From Varanus komodoensis (taxonomy: Eukaryota; Chordata; Lepidosauria; Squamata; Varanidae): a stretch of DNA of 64,000 nucleotides. Made by a program: the position numbers and the translations under genes. Below, in pieces: positions 1-14,600 of this stretch. The notes beneath the pieces were generated by a model. That model saw only the letters and a program-made list of their open reading frames with translations. It was not told the origin of the DNA and did no database searches. Where the stretch lies: positions 8,181,532 to 8,245,531 of the forward strand of contig NW_025335589.1 in the NCBI RefSeq assembly GCF_004798865.1, read 5' to 3'. Within the stretch, counting starts at the first letter, position 1. Each line of letters opens with the position of its first letter.

Positions 1-441
1 TGTTTTCTTGATAATGGCATTTAAATTTTTGGAATGTTGTTAAGGATACTGTAAGCACCACTATATGATGTTTCAATCAAGTGCAGATTCTTATAAAATA
101 AGAATAATTGTGTTCTATAGGTGCACTAAATAATTTACAAGCTGATTACACAAGCTTATTCAAAGAGTAGCAGAGTCCACTTTACCAGTTGTTTAGGATG
201 TGTTTATGGCATATGTTGTTAGTTCCCCCTTCTCCTACTCAAATACATACATGGATATAACCCTAATTTTTCATTTAAAAGTAAATGGGGGAAACTGGAG
301 CATCTAGAAAATCATTTGCACAAATAGAATATTATTGTGTTGGTTTTTTGCCTGAATTTAATTTTTATGTTAGCTTTATTCTTTCAAGATTGGTGTCATC
401 CAGAACTAATCACTTTTCCAAAATGTTAAGGATATGTTTAC
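1..441 (-). other. LRBA intron, partial
   Basis: Intron downstream of the 442-608 exon, cut by the window start. It is AT-rich. I see no repeat, RNA gene or further exon in it. Confidence 0.8.
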
Positions 442-608
442 CTTGCTGCAGAATTGCCCCAGGCCCCATGCTTGTCCATCAGAATGTTGATGATTTTCTG
501 TATCAGCTGAGTTGCTGTCACATGATCTCGATACTTGGCTGCTCTTATTAAATGATCACACATCTTCTCATTCTCTCGTTTATCTGCAGAATACTGGGCG
601 CACAGTGA
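442..608 (-). CDS. LRBA: LRBA internal exon, SLCAQYSADKRE to HGAWGNSAA
   Basis: Seen: 167 bases on the minus strand after acceptor TTCTTTAG. It reads SLCAQYSADKRENEKMCDHL, IRAAKYRDHVTATQLIQKII, NILMDKHGAWGNSAA and two bases of the next codon, with donor GTAAAC. Known: KMCDHLIRAAKYRDHVTATQ and KHGAWGNSA match LRBA. The paralogue NBEA reads ISAAKHRDHVTANQLKQKI and HGAWGAV in this place, so this exon is the best evidence for LRBA. In the family the next exon starts the FWRLDYWEDD segment that leads into the PH-like and BEACH domains, and it lies beyond base 1. Compared with my memory of the mammalian protein, Asn in KREN and Met in ILMDKH look lineage-specific, with no sign of decay. Confidence 0.96.
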
Positions 609-3600
609 CTAAAGAAGGGGTGAGGGGAAAGTAAAAACACAGTTTAAATACTCAATATTTCTTACATGTTTTCCATGTCAAATTTCTGCAACGAAAAAGA
701 TACAGAATACATAGAACAAATGAGTGCACAATATCACAACACATAACACAGCATTTTTTAAAATACTGGCTACTGAAAAAATAACAATTTCCCCTACAAA
801 CCAGAACTGTAGTTCCAGCCACATTATAGAACACCTACAGAGAAATTGCTTGTATGTTTACTCAGAATTAAGCCCCACTATGTTCAATGGACCTTATTCC
901 CAGGTAACTATGCAGAGTGCGATACACTAAAACATCAAGTAATACATTTGTATGTCATAAATTTAGAAAATTCCATAAGGGATATTCTTGAAAGGCAGAA
1001 GGACAATAAACAATCCTTTCTCTGTCTGTGTCTCTGCTAAATAATGAGTTACTAAGTAGCTTGTAGAAGGGTCATTTAAGCAATTTGTTAAAATGCAGAT
1101 TATTCAGTCAATATAAATCCTTTCTAAACATTCTGAGAAGCAAAAATGTAATTGAACAAGGAAATGAAGAAAACCTGAAAATTTCAAGAAATTATCATGG
1201 GTTTATAGCAAATGGAATATATATGAGTGAGAGGGGAAAGCAGTTCTTATTCAGATGTGTACTTATACATACTGTACAAGATAAGACATTTGACTCCACT
1301 TTTCAGCCTTGCCAAATGCCAGACAGTGCATACAAAAGCACATCAACCTTTGCAACTAAAGCATCAGAATCTTTTTTGCTTTGCATATGAATGGCATTAT
1401 AAAACTCAGAAAATATGTTTATAAAGGAGTGAGCAATTTGTTCAAATACTAGCACATAGTACATAGTTCTGCTATGAACTAAGTTTAAGAAAGTGACCAC
1501 ACCCCAAATATCTGTATGGTTTTAGTAAGTCTGCAGAAAGTAACTTATTATACCCTTTGTATATTGTAAGCAATAACATGTAAGAGTTGGGAGAAGTGCA
1601 GTTGTCCAGTTATATGCATGTGTGCAGTAGTTTTATTCAAGATTAACAAAGAGGAACAGAATTTATTTTGTTTGTTCTATGACTAGAAAAAAATTGACAA
1701 AAATATTATTCTGGATAGCACTACATCTTCTCAATAGATACGAACTATGACATCCCTCTATAATATTACCAGACTAAACTTTGCTGATGGACAGAGCACT
1801 AGTCTGCCTTGGCTTCTCCCTAACAAGGAAAAAAGGAAAGTGTTAAGTATAAGCACTATCCATCCCTGCTGTATACACAACCCTCTTTTTTGATGTCTGA
1901 ATTGAATCATGGTTTGTGATCAGTTAGGAAATTAAAAGCATGGCTTGAAATGGTCTTACAAAGTATGTACTAACTATGGATTTGGTATAATATTTGAATA
2001 TTGAAAGCTATTGTTTCTCTTTCAGAGACTCTTATACCAGAGAAAATGGAAAAGGAAGCAGACTGAAAGCCAAAACAGTCAAGCAGCAATAAAGTATGGT
2101 TTGCATGCATAGCTGAAGTTCCAACCATGAGCCCTAAAACAAATTAATGAAAATCATGGTTTGGTGTATGTCTGAATTTAGCCACACAAAGGAATCCAAC
2201 ATATTTTCAAATTAAAAGCATTAAATTATCATCCACAGTACAAGTAAGAGAACACAGTCTTAGAAACCAAATGCAGAAGTAATACTTTTAAAGGTACAGT
2301 CTTATTACAGTCTAAGGCAGAAGCATGTTCAACTCAAAACTTGAAGTCCTCTGAGAATCATGTGAGAGGAGTGAGGTGTTGTGTTAGTGGCCTCCAGCGC
2401 ACTTTGTTTCCAGAATTTTCTTTAAGCCACTGCTGAACCCCTAAATTTAGTGCTGGGAGGGAAAGAAGCTGCAGCCCTGATGGGAATCTGTGTAAATTCG
2501 CAGCCCCAGTCTTCTTCCTTTCCTGGCTACCAGCTCCCACCCCATTGTTTTCCCTCTGAAGCCTCCTGAGGTGGGGGCAGCCAGTGCAGTACTTTCCATG
2601 CTGGCTACAAGGAGGTGCAGTGCAGTGGTCAGCTGGGGGCAAGCCTTAGGACTGCTCCCTTAAAATACTAAATTCCATTTGGAATTTAAAAAAGAAGTTT
2701 GAACAACCCACTTTAGATGGAACAAAACTGAACAAGCATTGAGGAACCAACTGGTAGTCAGTGGCTACCCACATACACATGATCAGCTCTTGGTGACTAC
2801 AGTATCAAAGGATAACTTGCGGATAAGAAATAGACGTAACTGTTCAGCAAAATATTATTGTTTCACCCTTTCATATCAACAATCACTTAACTGTTCTCAG
2901 CAGATAAGTTCTTATCATGGCTGGGCTGAATCTTGGGGCCAAGGTTCAGGATCCCCAAATGACCACCCAGAAATTAGTAGCTAATGATGGCAACAGGGCA
3001 GCAAAAGCAAATAGCACTTTATGATGGTGTTATGATTGGCATTTGAAATAAAAAACTGCAAGCTTGGTGCATCATTTAATTGTTTATATGTTGTTGTTCT
3101 AACTTATCAGAAAATGGTATAAAACTGTACCATATAAAATATGTTGCAAAAAGGGAAGTTAAAGAAGATAAACTAGCAAAACAATCCAGATTGGGTGGGA
3201 AAATAAGACCATTTTGTCCTTTGACTGATTTCAGTAATACACCAACGATTCTGTTGGCCCACTGAAGAAGGGACTTACTCTTGAGCAAAAGCAGACCAAA
3301 TATACATTTGAAAACAAATACATCTATTATATTTGTTCAATTCCTCAAGTTGGGATATAACAATGAATATTCCTAAAATCCACTTTATAATACAAAGGCA
3401 CATGTTTGTTTATTTAGAAAATCTAGATCCAAGCTGATGATTGCCAACTCTGTCAAATATATTCCCTTAGAGTGCCACTAAAAAGACATAAAGGAAAAAT
3501 AAAAACATAGCACCTGCAAATGCAAATTCTCATCTGCAACCACATATTTCAGTAAATGGAAGAAACAGTCATGTTCTTCTGTAAGATCTTTTGCACTTGA

Positions 3601-4169
3601 CCTTTAACCTTCAGTTTAAAGTCTGGACTAAAAATGCCACCCAGGGAAATCTTCCAAAGCTCCTGAATAAGACTTAGAAAAATGAAAGCTTAAAACCTCA
3701 ATAGCAAACAAAAGTCAACCAATGACAATGTCTGACAGCCACCTTCAATTCTGAAGTGATGCTTCTGTCATCCAACGACTCAAAGTATTGATTTCTTTCA
3801 GCATGAAAAAGCCTAAGCCAATGAAATAGATATAGAAGCATGCCCCCTCCCCCTCCCCCGATAATAGCCATCAAGGTTAACACAGGCAGAACACTTATCA
3901 AGGTATCTTTTCTATTTCTTCTTGTTTTAATGGACTGGATACAATGTATTGGCTTTTCATCTCTGCAACCTCCACCCTCCGCCCCATCATCATTTATCCA
4001 GCCTTTAACGGATCTGGAGATTTAGAATCTGCATATAAATTAACTGTCTTTTAAGCTATCTGTTACCCTACCCCACCCCCCAAAAAGCTGTTGTGCACTC
4101 ATTGCATTGCCATTTCTAGAAGATCCTGGATATTAACATAATAAAAGTGGACCTCTACAATTAGTCTTG

Positions 4170-4206
4170 CAATGTTAGACATCTAAAAATACAATGTTAG
4201 ACATCT
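4170..4206 (+). repeat. 15-bp direct repeat
   Basis: CAATGTTAGACATCT occurs at 4170-4184 and again at 4192-4206 with a 7-base spacer. It looks like a small local duplication in the intron. Confidence 0.85.
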
Positions 4207-5184
4207 CATGATTAGATGAGCTACAGTCATAGTTCAACATAACTGAATATCAATGCTGGATGAAGTTCCAGTAAACTCATTTTCATAAGACACTGATACC
4301 AGTGAAATATTTTTGTAAGCTTATACAGGAGAGTAAGAATAGTTTTTAGAAAATGTCCTATCCTTCCAGAATGGAAGACACATATCGAAGAAACCCTCTC
4401 TTTCTGATTTGAGTCCTGCCATGCTTATGGAGCTGTAGAAAAAACTGTACCACCACCACACGAGGAGGAGGAATCAATCAATTTGGAGTAATCCTTTGGT
4501 GTGCAGATACCACAAAATGCTTAGGATAAAAAACATAGGGTGGGAACACCCAAAAGTGCCATAATAAACCAGTGGCACAAGTGTTGATTGAGAAGGGACT
4601 GAGGGTGGGTGGAAGAATGGAATGGAAAGAATGGAAAGGAAGCAAGAGAGGGATAAATATAAACAAGGATACAATTAAGAATCTATTTATTGGTCATTTC
4701 CCAGTACACACTGGAAACTATTTTAAAGTGTCCCCATGAAGGAAAATGAAGGCTGCCAAGAAACACTAAGAGCAATATCAATTATGTTAATGCAGTTTGT
4801 TTTTAGCACAATTGTGTCTATCACTCCCAAGAAGTGGGGGAGGGACTTCAAACTCAAGAGGGGGAAAAACAGCCTGATGAGAATTGAGCATGCCCAGTGG
4901 GCACATAATACTACCTGACTTTTTGGGGGGGAAATAGAAAAATGGTGGTGGGGTAGAGAGAAGAAATAGGATAGAGTAGCTGGAATGGTGACCAGAAGCA
5001 ATCCACACTCCATCACTTGAAGTATTGCAGGACCTACTTGGAAGAAAGTATATTCTGTTTCAGAATTGTTCTGTCTATTTCCCTTCATCACATTATGATG
5101 AAGCAACAGATTCACTAAAAGACATTCCTAGCATTATTCTACATCTTCAAGAATGGCATAGTCTAGACCAGTATTTACCAATCT

Positions 5185-5255
5185 GGTGCCCTCCTGATGT
5201 TTTGTACTGCAATTCACATCATCCCTAACCACTGGCTGTATCTGCTGGATGTGTG
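5185..5255 (+). mobile_element. MITE-like 'gccctcctgatgttttg' relic
   Basis: The stretch reads like the squamate MITE family whose ends run GGTGCCCTCCAGATGTTTTGGACTACAA and whose middle has ACTCCCATCATCCC. Here it is GTGCCCTCCTGATGTTTTGT then CAATTCACATCATCCCTAAC. Family recalled from memory. No clear ends or target duplication. Confidence 0.45.
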
Positions 5256-6009
5256 GTTCAACATATGAGAACATAAAATTGGGTAGAGAAAGATACCTTT
5301 AAAAATCTAAAGATCAGAATAAGATAATTGTATTAGACTCATGGAATGGTAGAATTAGAACAAACTCACATTTTGCAAAGTAGTAAGCAAGCATGAGAGT
5401 TCTCTAGGCTGGATGTCAATCAAAGCAGACAAAGGAATTGGAAGACAGGAGCTGGATAAGATGTTGGCACTCAGAAGCCTACAATGTGTAAGTGTCTTAA
5501 GACAGGCTCTCAGATGCAAAGGATTTCAGGATGCACAGGCTGCTGAGTCAAATCCTCAGCAATAACTGTCTCCTAGTATTCTGACAAAAGATAATCTAAA
5601 ATGTACTTGGGGTTTTTATAACATAATTTAAGTATTTACTACAAGTTACACAAAAGGTATAAAAAGGCACTTGAGTTTGCATTTACTAAGCCACTGGGCA
5701 GATTCACACATCACACTAATTGTGATAGGTTCTTAGCTTGTCATGGTTTCAGACACTTATCTCCTGCCTTCATCTAGGGGTGTTTGCAGGAAAACTCCTA
5801 TCCTATGATCTTTGGTTCACTTGCTACATCAGCAGGCTTAAAAAAAAAAAAAACTATTGGTGTAAGAATGGTGCCTTGCAGAAGAGGAGAAGGGGACAAA
5901 ACTCCTGTGCTGCATCATACTGCTGGTATGGAACTTGATCTTGTTGGCCTTGTTCAGACGCAAAGCTGCAAGGCTACTGTCAACATGCACGTGGTAAGCA
6001 TGGTAGCAG

Positions 6010-6099
6010 GCATGTCATGAGTGGAGCCAGCTGGAGCCAGGGGTCAGACTAGGTGGCCCAGGACCCTTTCTGACTCATTCTGTTTCTCTGTTTCTAACA
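6010..6099 (+). mobile_element. CR1 LINE 3' tail fragment
   Basis: Contains GGTCAGACTAGGTGGCCCAG followed by CCTTTCTGACTCATTCTGTTTCTCTGTTTCT. This is the usual ending of amniote CR1 elements (a line reading 'gactagatggccc...ccttccaactc' and then short TTTCT repeats). A second close copy lies at 54309-54395. Only the 3' end is present, as is common for 5'-truncated CR1. Confidence 0.7.
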
Positions 6100-9000
6100 T
6101 CAAAATGGCAACTATCTTCCTATGAATGGCAGCAGTTTATTCTCTTATCCCAGTTCAAAGACAAGGTTTAAGTCTGCCATGCTTTCACACGCCAATTTAC
6201 CTAAGAGCAGATGCTGTTAGCTATGAACCCAGTTCACAAAATTAAGTCTAGATTAGCTCATCTTCTGTTTTTCTATTCATTCATTCACTTGCAAAGTTCC
6301 TACATGCACACCCTCCCCATGCTTCAGTGGTGGTGACCAAGTTCCTTGCAAGTTGCATCCAGAAGATTTTACATTTGTTTCAGAGATGTGCCACCCTTTG
6401 TTGCATTGGTTTGAGGTGGCTTTTCTTCTAGTGCCTCTTCCTTCAGCTGTGAGGCCTCTTCAGATGCTGGAATCAGTTGCTCTGCTAGCTGTTTAGACTA
6501 ATCTTCTTCAGGTTAATCCTTCAGGGACTTCACCCACACCCTCTTCTAGAAAGTCACTGAAGGTTGGGTTGCTATGACCTACTAAGTAGTGCCTGAAATC
6601 GAAGCCTGTTATGGGGTGACTTTTCTCCTCTCACCTGCAACAGATTGCGAAAAAAGGTCCTTTCTAGCTCTTGACCCACATCTCTTCTGGAGGTTCACTG
6701 TTATGAGTGAAGAAGTACATTACCATCAAGTCTAGATCAGCAAGAGCATGCTATTCCCACTGCCCCTCTTCTGCTAGAGACTGGTGCCTGGTGGAATAGG
6801 TGGAAGAAGCTTAATTTCTTGACAGTCAATATCCATACCTTATGTGGGGGAGTCCAACTACATCTGAGGTTTCCTTGAAAAACTACTCCAAATTGCCTTC
6901 TGAATGGCACTGTCCATGGCCTTTGTTTTAGATGACACACCCGTCTGTTCACATAGTATGTTAAAGGGCCGGGTTATTTTTCTCACAGTAGAAAGGAGAA
7001 CAGAAGTAGTAAAGGAGTACACAGTAATTCAACTTGTCTCCTACACTGAGCAGGCAAAAGGAATGGAATCATCACGTATACTGTCATTCCAAAACATTTT
7101 TGGAGTCTTTAATTAGTTGCAGACATATTGCTATGTGGTGGACGTATGGATACAAGTGGTTGTGCAGCATAGTGTTCAATGTGTCTTGACCCTGCTGGAG
7201 TTGGGAAGGAAGAATCACAGGCCGGAACATGGCAGGTTTTCACATGACTATACCTGAGTATCTAAGATTGGGGCAAGGCACACCTGCTACTGATGGGATA
7301 ACCAGGCATCACATCCCTCTGACCAAAAAAGATAGTGAGCAGTTTGTCATAGAATAGCATGGCACAAGGCCAAGGACAGGTAAGTTACTTAGCTTCTGAA
7401 CTGAGGAACTGCTCATCCTCAAAGCCTCCATCCTACCAGGATTCAATTTCAATTACTTTGCCCTCATTCAGATTAGCATTACAATGAAAATTGGTCCAGA
7501 GCATAGACGTAAACAAGTATTTTCTCTAGTCTATGGAAGAAGGGCTAGGACAGAAATATATTCAGAAATTAAAAACAAATGAACTTTCAAAAATTGCATT
7601 TCTTATTAAGACCCCAGAACAGATTTTGTATACATCATAGCTGTACTTCAATAAAACTGAAAAATCATGTTTACTGACATTGCTAGTCAGCTTCATCAAT
7701 TAAGGATCCTCCCTGCCCCCACTCAGATACAGAGTATCTGGAAGCAGAAAACTACATTAGTTACAAAATCAGATTGTAAATGTGTTTACAACAATTAAAT
7801 TACAACTAATCCTATTAACTGCTTGTCCCTCACTCTATACCATTCTTTCATCAAATAGGACAAGTTAGAAAGAGCACTGAAAGAAGTGCACATTCTTAAG
7901 GTGCCCTCTTTCTCTCTCTGAACCTGTGATACCCATTGCCTGAACCAGCTACAGTCCTGAGCTAAGTTTATATACAGCTCAAAATCTGAAATGACTATCT
8001 GTCATGCGTGACAACTGATCTAGATGACACGAAGGCCATACCAAATACTATAACATCCTTGTGACGTTTTTTTTGGGGGGCGGTAAGAAATAACATTCCA
8101 GTTAGACTGGACTAGGCTCCACTGAGCCATAATTAGTCATTGCTTTCTTGTACATACACACCATGTGCATATGCAACAAAACACCTGTATAAGAATCACT
8201 TCACATGGCTCTAAAGGTTGGTAATGAAGCCTCCAAGTTAGTTCTGTTTTATGTATGGAGATTTATGCATGGAAGAGCAAACTGTGACTAACAGGTGACT
8301 AACAGGTACTGTAGAGGTACCTGAACAAGCAGGCTTCCAGTCAGCATATTACACTCACTCTCTCAAGAACTGTACTGCTGTAAGTGGGAAAAGGCAAAAG
8401 GCTCCCCTACAGTGACTGATTTGAGGCCAAGATAGGATCCAGAGTATTTCTTGCAGTTCATCCTCATTTTTCTCTTTTAATGACTGGGTTCAGGCATTTA
8501 AGTAAACCTACAACATTGTTTTAACCTTCATTTAAATTATGTGGATCTAATTAAGATAAAATGTATGCCACTGTTAATGTATATTTAACATATTCAACAT
8601 ATATCATGTATACAACCATCATTCAGATATTGTTTTAGGAAATTTGTTATACATTTTGCCATATGTGATACAAAATGTATTCACGGAACTGCATTTCACA
8701 GGGAATGTAGGTTGCAAGAACCAAGTTTCAGACTCACCATTGAACAAAATAAGTGCCATAGTGATGGTTCATCTACAAGACTGAAGCCAAAGAATTTAAC
8801 AAGTTGGGAGCAGTGGTAGAATGGGACTGATAAATGTACAAACAATTATTTTATTTCATAGCTTTCCAACAGTGAAAAGGCAGTATTTTCATTTAAAAAA
8901 ATAAAAAGAGCATAGGGTATACCACTGACAGTATGTTTGATCCAACCCCTGAAATCAAATCTCACATTTAAGAAGAAGTCACATGTTTCATCCCTAATGA

Positions 9001-10925
9001 AGGCCTAGAAAGGAGAGTTCACTTTATTCTGGAGGCGTGTATCAAAGTAGATCTCACCAAGCAACAGAGGCGCATCATCTAAGGATCTTTTCCACATTAA
9101 GAATCCTATTAGAAGGAAAACACTAAAAGGTAATTGAATTTCCCTCAGTTATCTTCATCTCTGTCAGCTCCTGCTACAATAACTTACTCTCCAGAGCACA
9201 GATAACTCAATTCTGTCCAGCAAGCATATGTTATGAATCTCCAAAGCAAACTTGTCTAAATCATTCTGGTCTTCTATCAAGGTTGGCTGTGGATATGAAC
9301 TCTGACAGAAAGCAAACAAATTTATTTTTATCTTTTCAATAATTCACTTCTTCATTGCTTGATAGAAGAATCTAAAGACATTTATGTATCTAGTAATTCT
9401 TGCTTTATAAATACTGGCTGAACACTGAATGGAATTAAAATTTGCTTAACTAGCCATTTTGATATGAATACTTTGTTAAACAGAAAGAAAATTTGATGTA
9501 CACCACACAGATATTCCATCAACTAAACAATTATTTCCAGTTACATTTACACAATTTGTAAAAACCATTATTTCATGCTTAATTCAAATAATGTATGCAT
9601 TAGCTTTGTGTTCTAACAATAAATGCATATTTTAGGTTAAGGGCTTGTTTTTCCCCCACCTAAGAATCCTTCAAATTTGGTATATTTTATTCAAAAGTGT
9701 GTGCAAAATGCCTGGGAAATATTATTGATCCTTCATGGGTTACATTGCTTTTCTGAATTGAGACCTCCTGAAACATTTAAAATGCACTATTGACTGAAAA
9801 AACAAAGCAGAAACAGAAGCAGGAGCCTATAAGGGACTATACGAATTTATTTTTTGCCTCTGCTAGTAGAGTGCCAGCCACACATGGGGATGCAAGTGAA
9901 GGTAAGATGGGCAAAGGTGCAGTGATAGAATCTAATATATTGCGTCAGCTGATCATAAAAATACAGGGATGCTCCCTCAGCTGTCTCATGGAACAAAAAT
10001 GAGATTGTTATCATTGCAAGTCTTTCTGGAAACAAAAATACACTACCCAATCTCCTCCAGGCATTGAGATGAAAGCATAATATATGAATAAAGAATGTAT
10101 CATAAATACTAATGGCAAACTCAATTCTCCAAGTGCCCGCTTTATGTTGCCAAAATGCTATCATCCACATACAAGAGGAAAGTATCAGCTTGCTTGGGAG
10201 AAACATAGTATCTGCAGCAGTATCCAAGCACACTTTAGGGAATAAAACCCCAAAGTGGGGTGGGGACCCAAATCCAGTCCAATGAAGACTGGCTACATCT
10301 TGCTGCCCATTTGCCTGACTGGCTGGGTGAAGGAGATGGAAATAACTTGAATATTCTGGACAGAAGCACTTCACACTGCTCTGTATTGCCACCACTGGCC
10401 TGTGGTCGGACTCACATAACACTTTATGATGCAGCAGAGGTTGGACAGGGCTCTCTCATACTCACCACCACCAAGGGTCTCTAACATTCTATAGGCATAA
10501 GCTGGGCAAATCACATCTCTGAGGACTGGATCTCTTCAGAATACACAGAAGTACTCAAACATTAACAAAGCAAAATGAGTGATCTAACAAAACAATGAAG
10601 AAGAACAGGAAAACTGCTGCCCAGAGATCTGACCATTTTAGCAACTGGTCCTGAGAAGACTGACTATCAAGAAGGACCACCCCCACCCCCAACAGGCCAA
10701 AGGAGGAGACAGAGCACAGCCTGAGAGATGGAACTTGACAGTTTGGAGCAGGCAGATAGCGTGAAAGGAAATGTGGATTCAGCCTAAGCCTGTTCTTGAC
10801 TCATGCGGATGTGAACTAGACTATACTCTAAATGACTAAATGGCTTTAGTTATTGTACCTAGGACCAACTATATTCATTTATGCCTGAAGACACATTTTG
10901 TGTGTTGATCTTGTTTTCCACTAAT

Positions 10926-11052
10926 AAAGCCAGTGTAGTGGTGAGAGTACTGGACTGTGACACAACAAGGCTGTTGTGAGGAAAGAGGAGAGAAAGATTA
11001 TGTAAACTGCCTTGAGTTCCTTAAAAGGAAGAGTGGGATATAGTAATAAATC
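10926..11052 (+). mobile_element. MIR-like SINE, internally shortened
   Basis: Begins AGCCAGTGTAGTGGTGAGAG and TACTGGACTGTGACAC, then passes to GGCTGTTGTGAGGA and ends with a CTTGAGTTCCTTAAAAGGAA, GGGATATAGTAATAAAT tail. Head and tail match the other copies of this tRNA-headed SINE in the window, but the middle (the GTTCGA-like box and the core) is missing. Confidence 0.65.
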
Positions 11053-11189
11053 CTGACTTTTGTGTATTATGAGATAACATAATACGGGCATATAAGGGAA
11101 CTCATGCATAAGACACTGTCAACTTCAGGTGTATGTTATACGTTGGGCATATAAAAACAAGTTTTGCTTTCCTATTTTCAGTTACAAGG

Positions 11190-11660
11190 AGCTCTTATAT
11201 GCCAGTATAAATGGGTATTTTTCAACCAGAAAATTCTAGACTCTTGTGGCACCATGTTACCGTATCTGACTAATAGTCACGTTCCATCTCCAAGTTGGAG
11301 TCCAATGGCTGGCTGCAAGGGGGAAGGCTGGCTGGGATTGGTTGGTGAGGATGGTCAGTGCCAGCGCCATGGGCAGACACAGGGGAACCAGGTGCAGAGG
11401 GCAGGTGAGAGGGAGGAAGCCCACATGGCAGCAATGCAATGCAGGTGAAGCTTCTCTGGTATCAGTATGAAGGAGTTTTTAAAATGATTGATAAAATGAG
11501 CTTGGAGATACAATTGTCTTTATTATCTATCCTTTTTTTAAAAAAACAACAATGAATATAAAATTTTCACCTGGCATATAAGACAAACCCCACCACCACC
11601 ACCCCATTTTGCTTTGTTATTTCTGGTTTCAAGGGTCATCTTATATGTTGTAAGCTCCAA
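11190..11660. mobile_element. Possible non-autonomous DNA transposon
   Basis: One side reads CTCTTATATGCCAGTATAAA followed by TATTTTTCAACCAGAAAATT. The other reads GGCATATAAGACAAACCCCA and later GGTCATCTTATATGTTGTAA. These facing 'cttatatgcc / ggcatataag' motifs, with a GC-richer interior, resemble squamate MITEs with 'ataagacg' ends, like the better element at 29485-30052. Exact ends were not found. Confidence 0.35.
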
Positions 11661-14600
11661 TTCGAATATTCAGTGGATCCTGTGGTGTGACTTTAGAGAT
11701 TCCTTCCTCAAATACCTTCCCTGTGATGCCTTATCCTTGACCTGGCCTACTGAATCCAGATTTCTAAAGCTCAAGGATGCTCCTGCATTAGCCAGAGGAA
11801 TTACAGAGTTGCAGCAGTAGCACTACCTGAGCAGAGGTTTCATGTAATTAGTGATTGATACTGGAGAGCCTATGTCAATGGCCTTCACTGCAAGGTCTGT
11901 CGGGCATGACTGGCTCATGAAGATTCTAAATGAAGCCCATCTTATTTATCTGTTAACTGGGTTTAACAGAAGGTTTTTCTTGTTTATCCTTTCTAGGGTT
12001 TCGTCTGAACTATAAAGGAGCGATCCATAGTGTTAAAACTTACCTTCACTTAAAATCCCTTTTAAATTCAACTACAAACAAGAGTCAGCCCACTGACATT
12101 GGATTCATCAGCCTCCCCTTGTTCAATGACTCTTTTTCCCAAGTAAGTGGGTGCAGGACCCAGTGGCTTCCTTGTGACTGACCGACTTGCACAGCAGCAG
12201 AGAGTAACTGGATGCTTATGTAAGGGAAGAGTACAACAAGTGTGGGGGGCAGGTATTTTGCCTTCCAAGGGTCTGTTGCTGTGTTTTTAAACCCCAGCCC
12301 CTTGGTAGTTTAGAGGGAGGTGGCCAGGGCTTGCCATACCAGATTGCAGAGTACATGCACAGCCTATGTGCGGTTGCAGTGTCTCATTTTTAAAATAACG
12401 TTCATCTTACATTGTATCTGCAAAGGCTAGGATGTTTCTTTTCTTTTCTTTTTTTTTTACTATAGAAGGGTTTGATCCTCTGTTGGTTTAATATATCATA
12501 GTTAGCTCAGTCTGAATTTCAAGAATTCTTGTTTTATAGATTAATTTGCTTCAATAGTTCTAAGCTGATGAAAAAGGATGCATAGAAAAACCTCATTTGT
12601 TTTGGTGTTCTGCTGAAATCTGTCCAGAGTGTAGCCTCTGGAAACATTTGGTGCTTGATTGGCCTCTGTGGGAAAAGAATGCTGAACAGAACTCTTCTTA
12701 TGTTCCTAACATGATGCTGTTTATTAAGCTGTTGCAGAGAGGAGACCCATCTCTTGCTCATTACAGTCTGCTCAGATAGACTCATTCAATTCTGAGAATG
12801 AGGCAGAAGAACAATGGGGACAGAAGAGTTGACAGTTTCGAGCTTACCTAGTTAGGTTGTTCAGGCAGATCATGAAAATCTGCTACTTTTAGAAAGGACA
12901 GAAGGCTTTTCAGGGTGGCACGGGCAATCAATGAAGGAAGAGCTCCTTGACCTGATCAGACAACACCAGATTAATTGAGCAGGCCATTTATGAAGTCTCT
13001 ACTGTTCCTGTAGTCTCACCCTCAAGCAGCAAGAGCCACGCTGGAGGTGGAGTCAAAAGCTTTACTAAAAGGGAGGGAAGAAGGAGATGCTTCAGCTCTT
13101 TACATGGGCAGAGGCTTCTCCCATGTCTCAAAGGAACACTGCTTTGATTATTACTGTTCTGTAATCAGATACGTTCAATAAAAGAGCTATGCTTCTGAGG
13201 TTTCCTCTGAGTCGATCAGGAAATGGAAAGAGGGAGGTACATACAACAGTTGTATTCTACTTATGAGATGTGCAAACAAATGGCTAGAATATTGATTAGG
13301 AATTATATTATTTGCGTAAGTGGGGTTGAGGGAAAACATTAAAGCAGTCTTTCTCATACTTTCACACATCCAGTTAAAGTAAGTTTTGCATTTGATTATT
13401 CTGTTTTAATTATAGTATTTATCCATGGCTCTTACACTGAGTTCTTGAGAAACAGTGAAAATCACAGTCCTCAATCATTAAAAAAAGGTACACTTCACAG
13501 TTGCAAATGATCCACTTCCATTATTGGATGCTTCACAATTATATATTTAAATATTTATACTTCATGGTTTAATTAGTGGCTTACCAACTATATTAAGATA
13601 AATAAAAGAATAAAAGCAACATACACAGTAAAACCACACAATGTGCCCTAAAATTTAAACCAAAGTAAACAGCAAAGTGTATGAGCACAAAGGATTAAAA
13701 ATGCAGATGGTGCTACTAAGACTAAGAAAATAAAAAAGCTTTGCTTTGCAACACAAAAGCAGTATTTGAAGGGTCAGATGAGTTTTTTTTTTTTTGTTGT
13801 TGTTTTTTGGACAGAGCATGCCAAAGAAGGCACTGAAAAGACATGCTCCTCTGGTGCCACCCATATAATTTCTGAAGGTGGGACTACAGTTAAGGTTCTC
13901 CAGAGAACCTCTCCTTGAAAAGATGGAATCACAAGGGCAAGGATGGACCTGATAAGAGCACCTAGTTTAGCCATAAGGGCTTTAAATTTGAACACCCCAA
14001 CACTGGGAGGTGTGCAAAGTAATAGCACCTATGACTTCTTCACCATCCTGGAAGAGCCCATATTGCAAAGAGACCAGTTCCAGCTACCTAGTGCTCTTTT
14101 ATCACATAAAGACCTCTCTCAAGAATGGCTTCTATCCAGATCAATCTGTTTATCCCAGAAAGCTAGTTCTGAAACCCGACTTGCCTCAAAGGCATTGCTG
14201 CTTGCCCCATTGTTGCTTGTATTCCATCAGGTAGCTAAGGTTCTATTTTAGTATATTTCATGTGCCTCTAAAAGGACAGTTGATATTTGAACAACATAAT
14301 TTAATGCTTTAAAAATAAGATTATGTTAATTATATTTTCTTACATTATTGTTCTGCTCCTCTGAATGTATCAGGAACAGAACAGCAAAATAATGATGATG
14401 AAACCAGCCCTGAAATTTAGGAATAGAGGATTGCATTGGAAATTCCAATACAATGTACTTACAATTATTGTGCATGCAAAGCACATACAGAGAACACATA
14501 AATTAGCTCACTGCATTCCTCTTCTTTCCCATCTTTCACCACAATCTTTTTCCTCAGGCAATGGGAGCATTTTCTCCCTCCCTGCTACTACCTGAAATGT

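Noticed and set aside
4723-5115. Minus-strand frame of 130 codons
   Set aside because: Hydrophobic and low in complexity, no known family, ends in the middle of an AT-rich intron.
9847-10422. Minus-strand open frame of 191 codons
   Set aside because: The longest frame by chance in this intron. No recognisable domain, and the sequence has no repeat or coding character I can name.
13860-14250. Possible LINE 5' fragment (words such as 'gggctttaaatttgaacacc')
   Set aside because: Only one short phrase resembles a squamate LINE, and it is not enough to claim an element.
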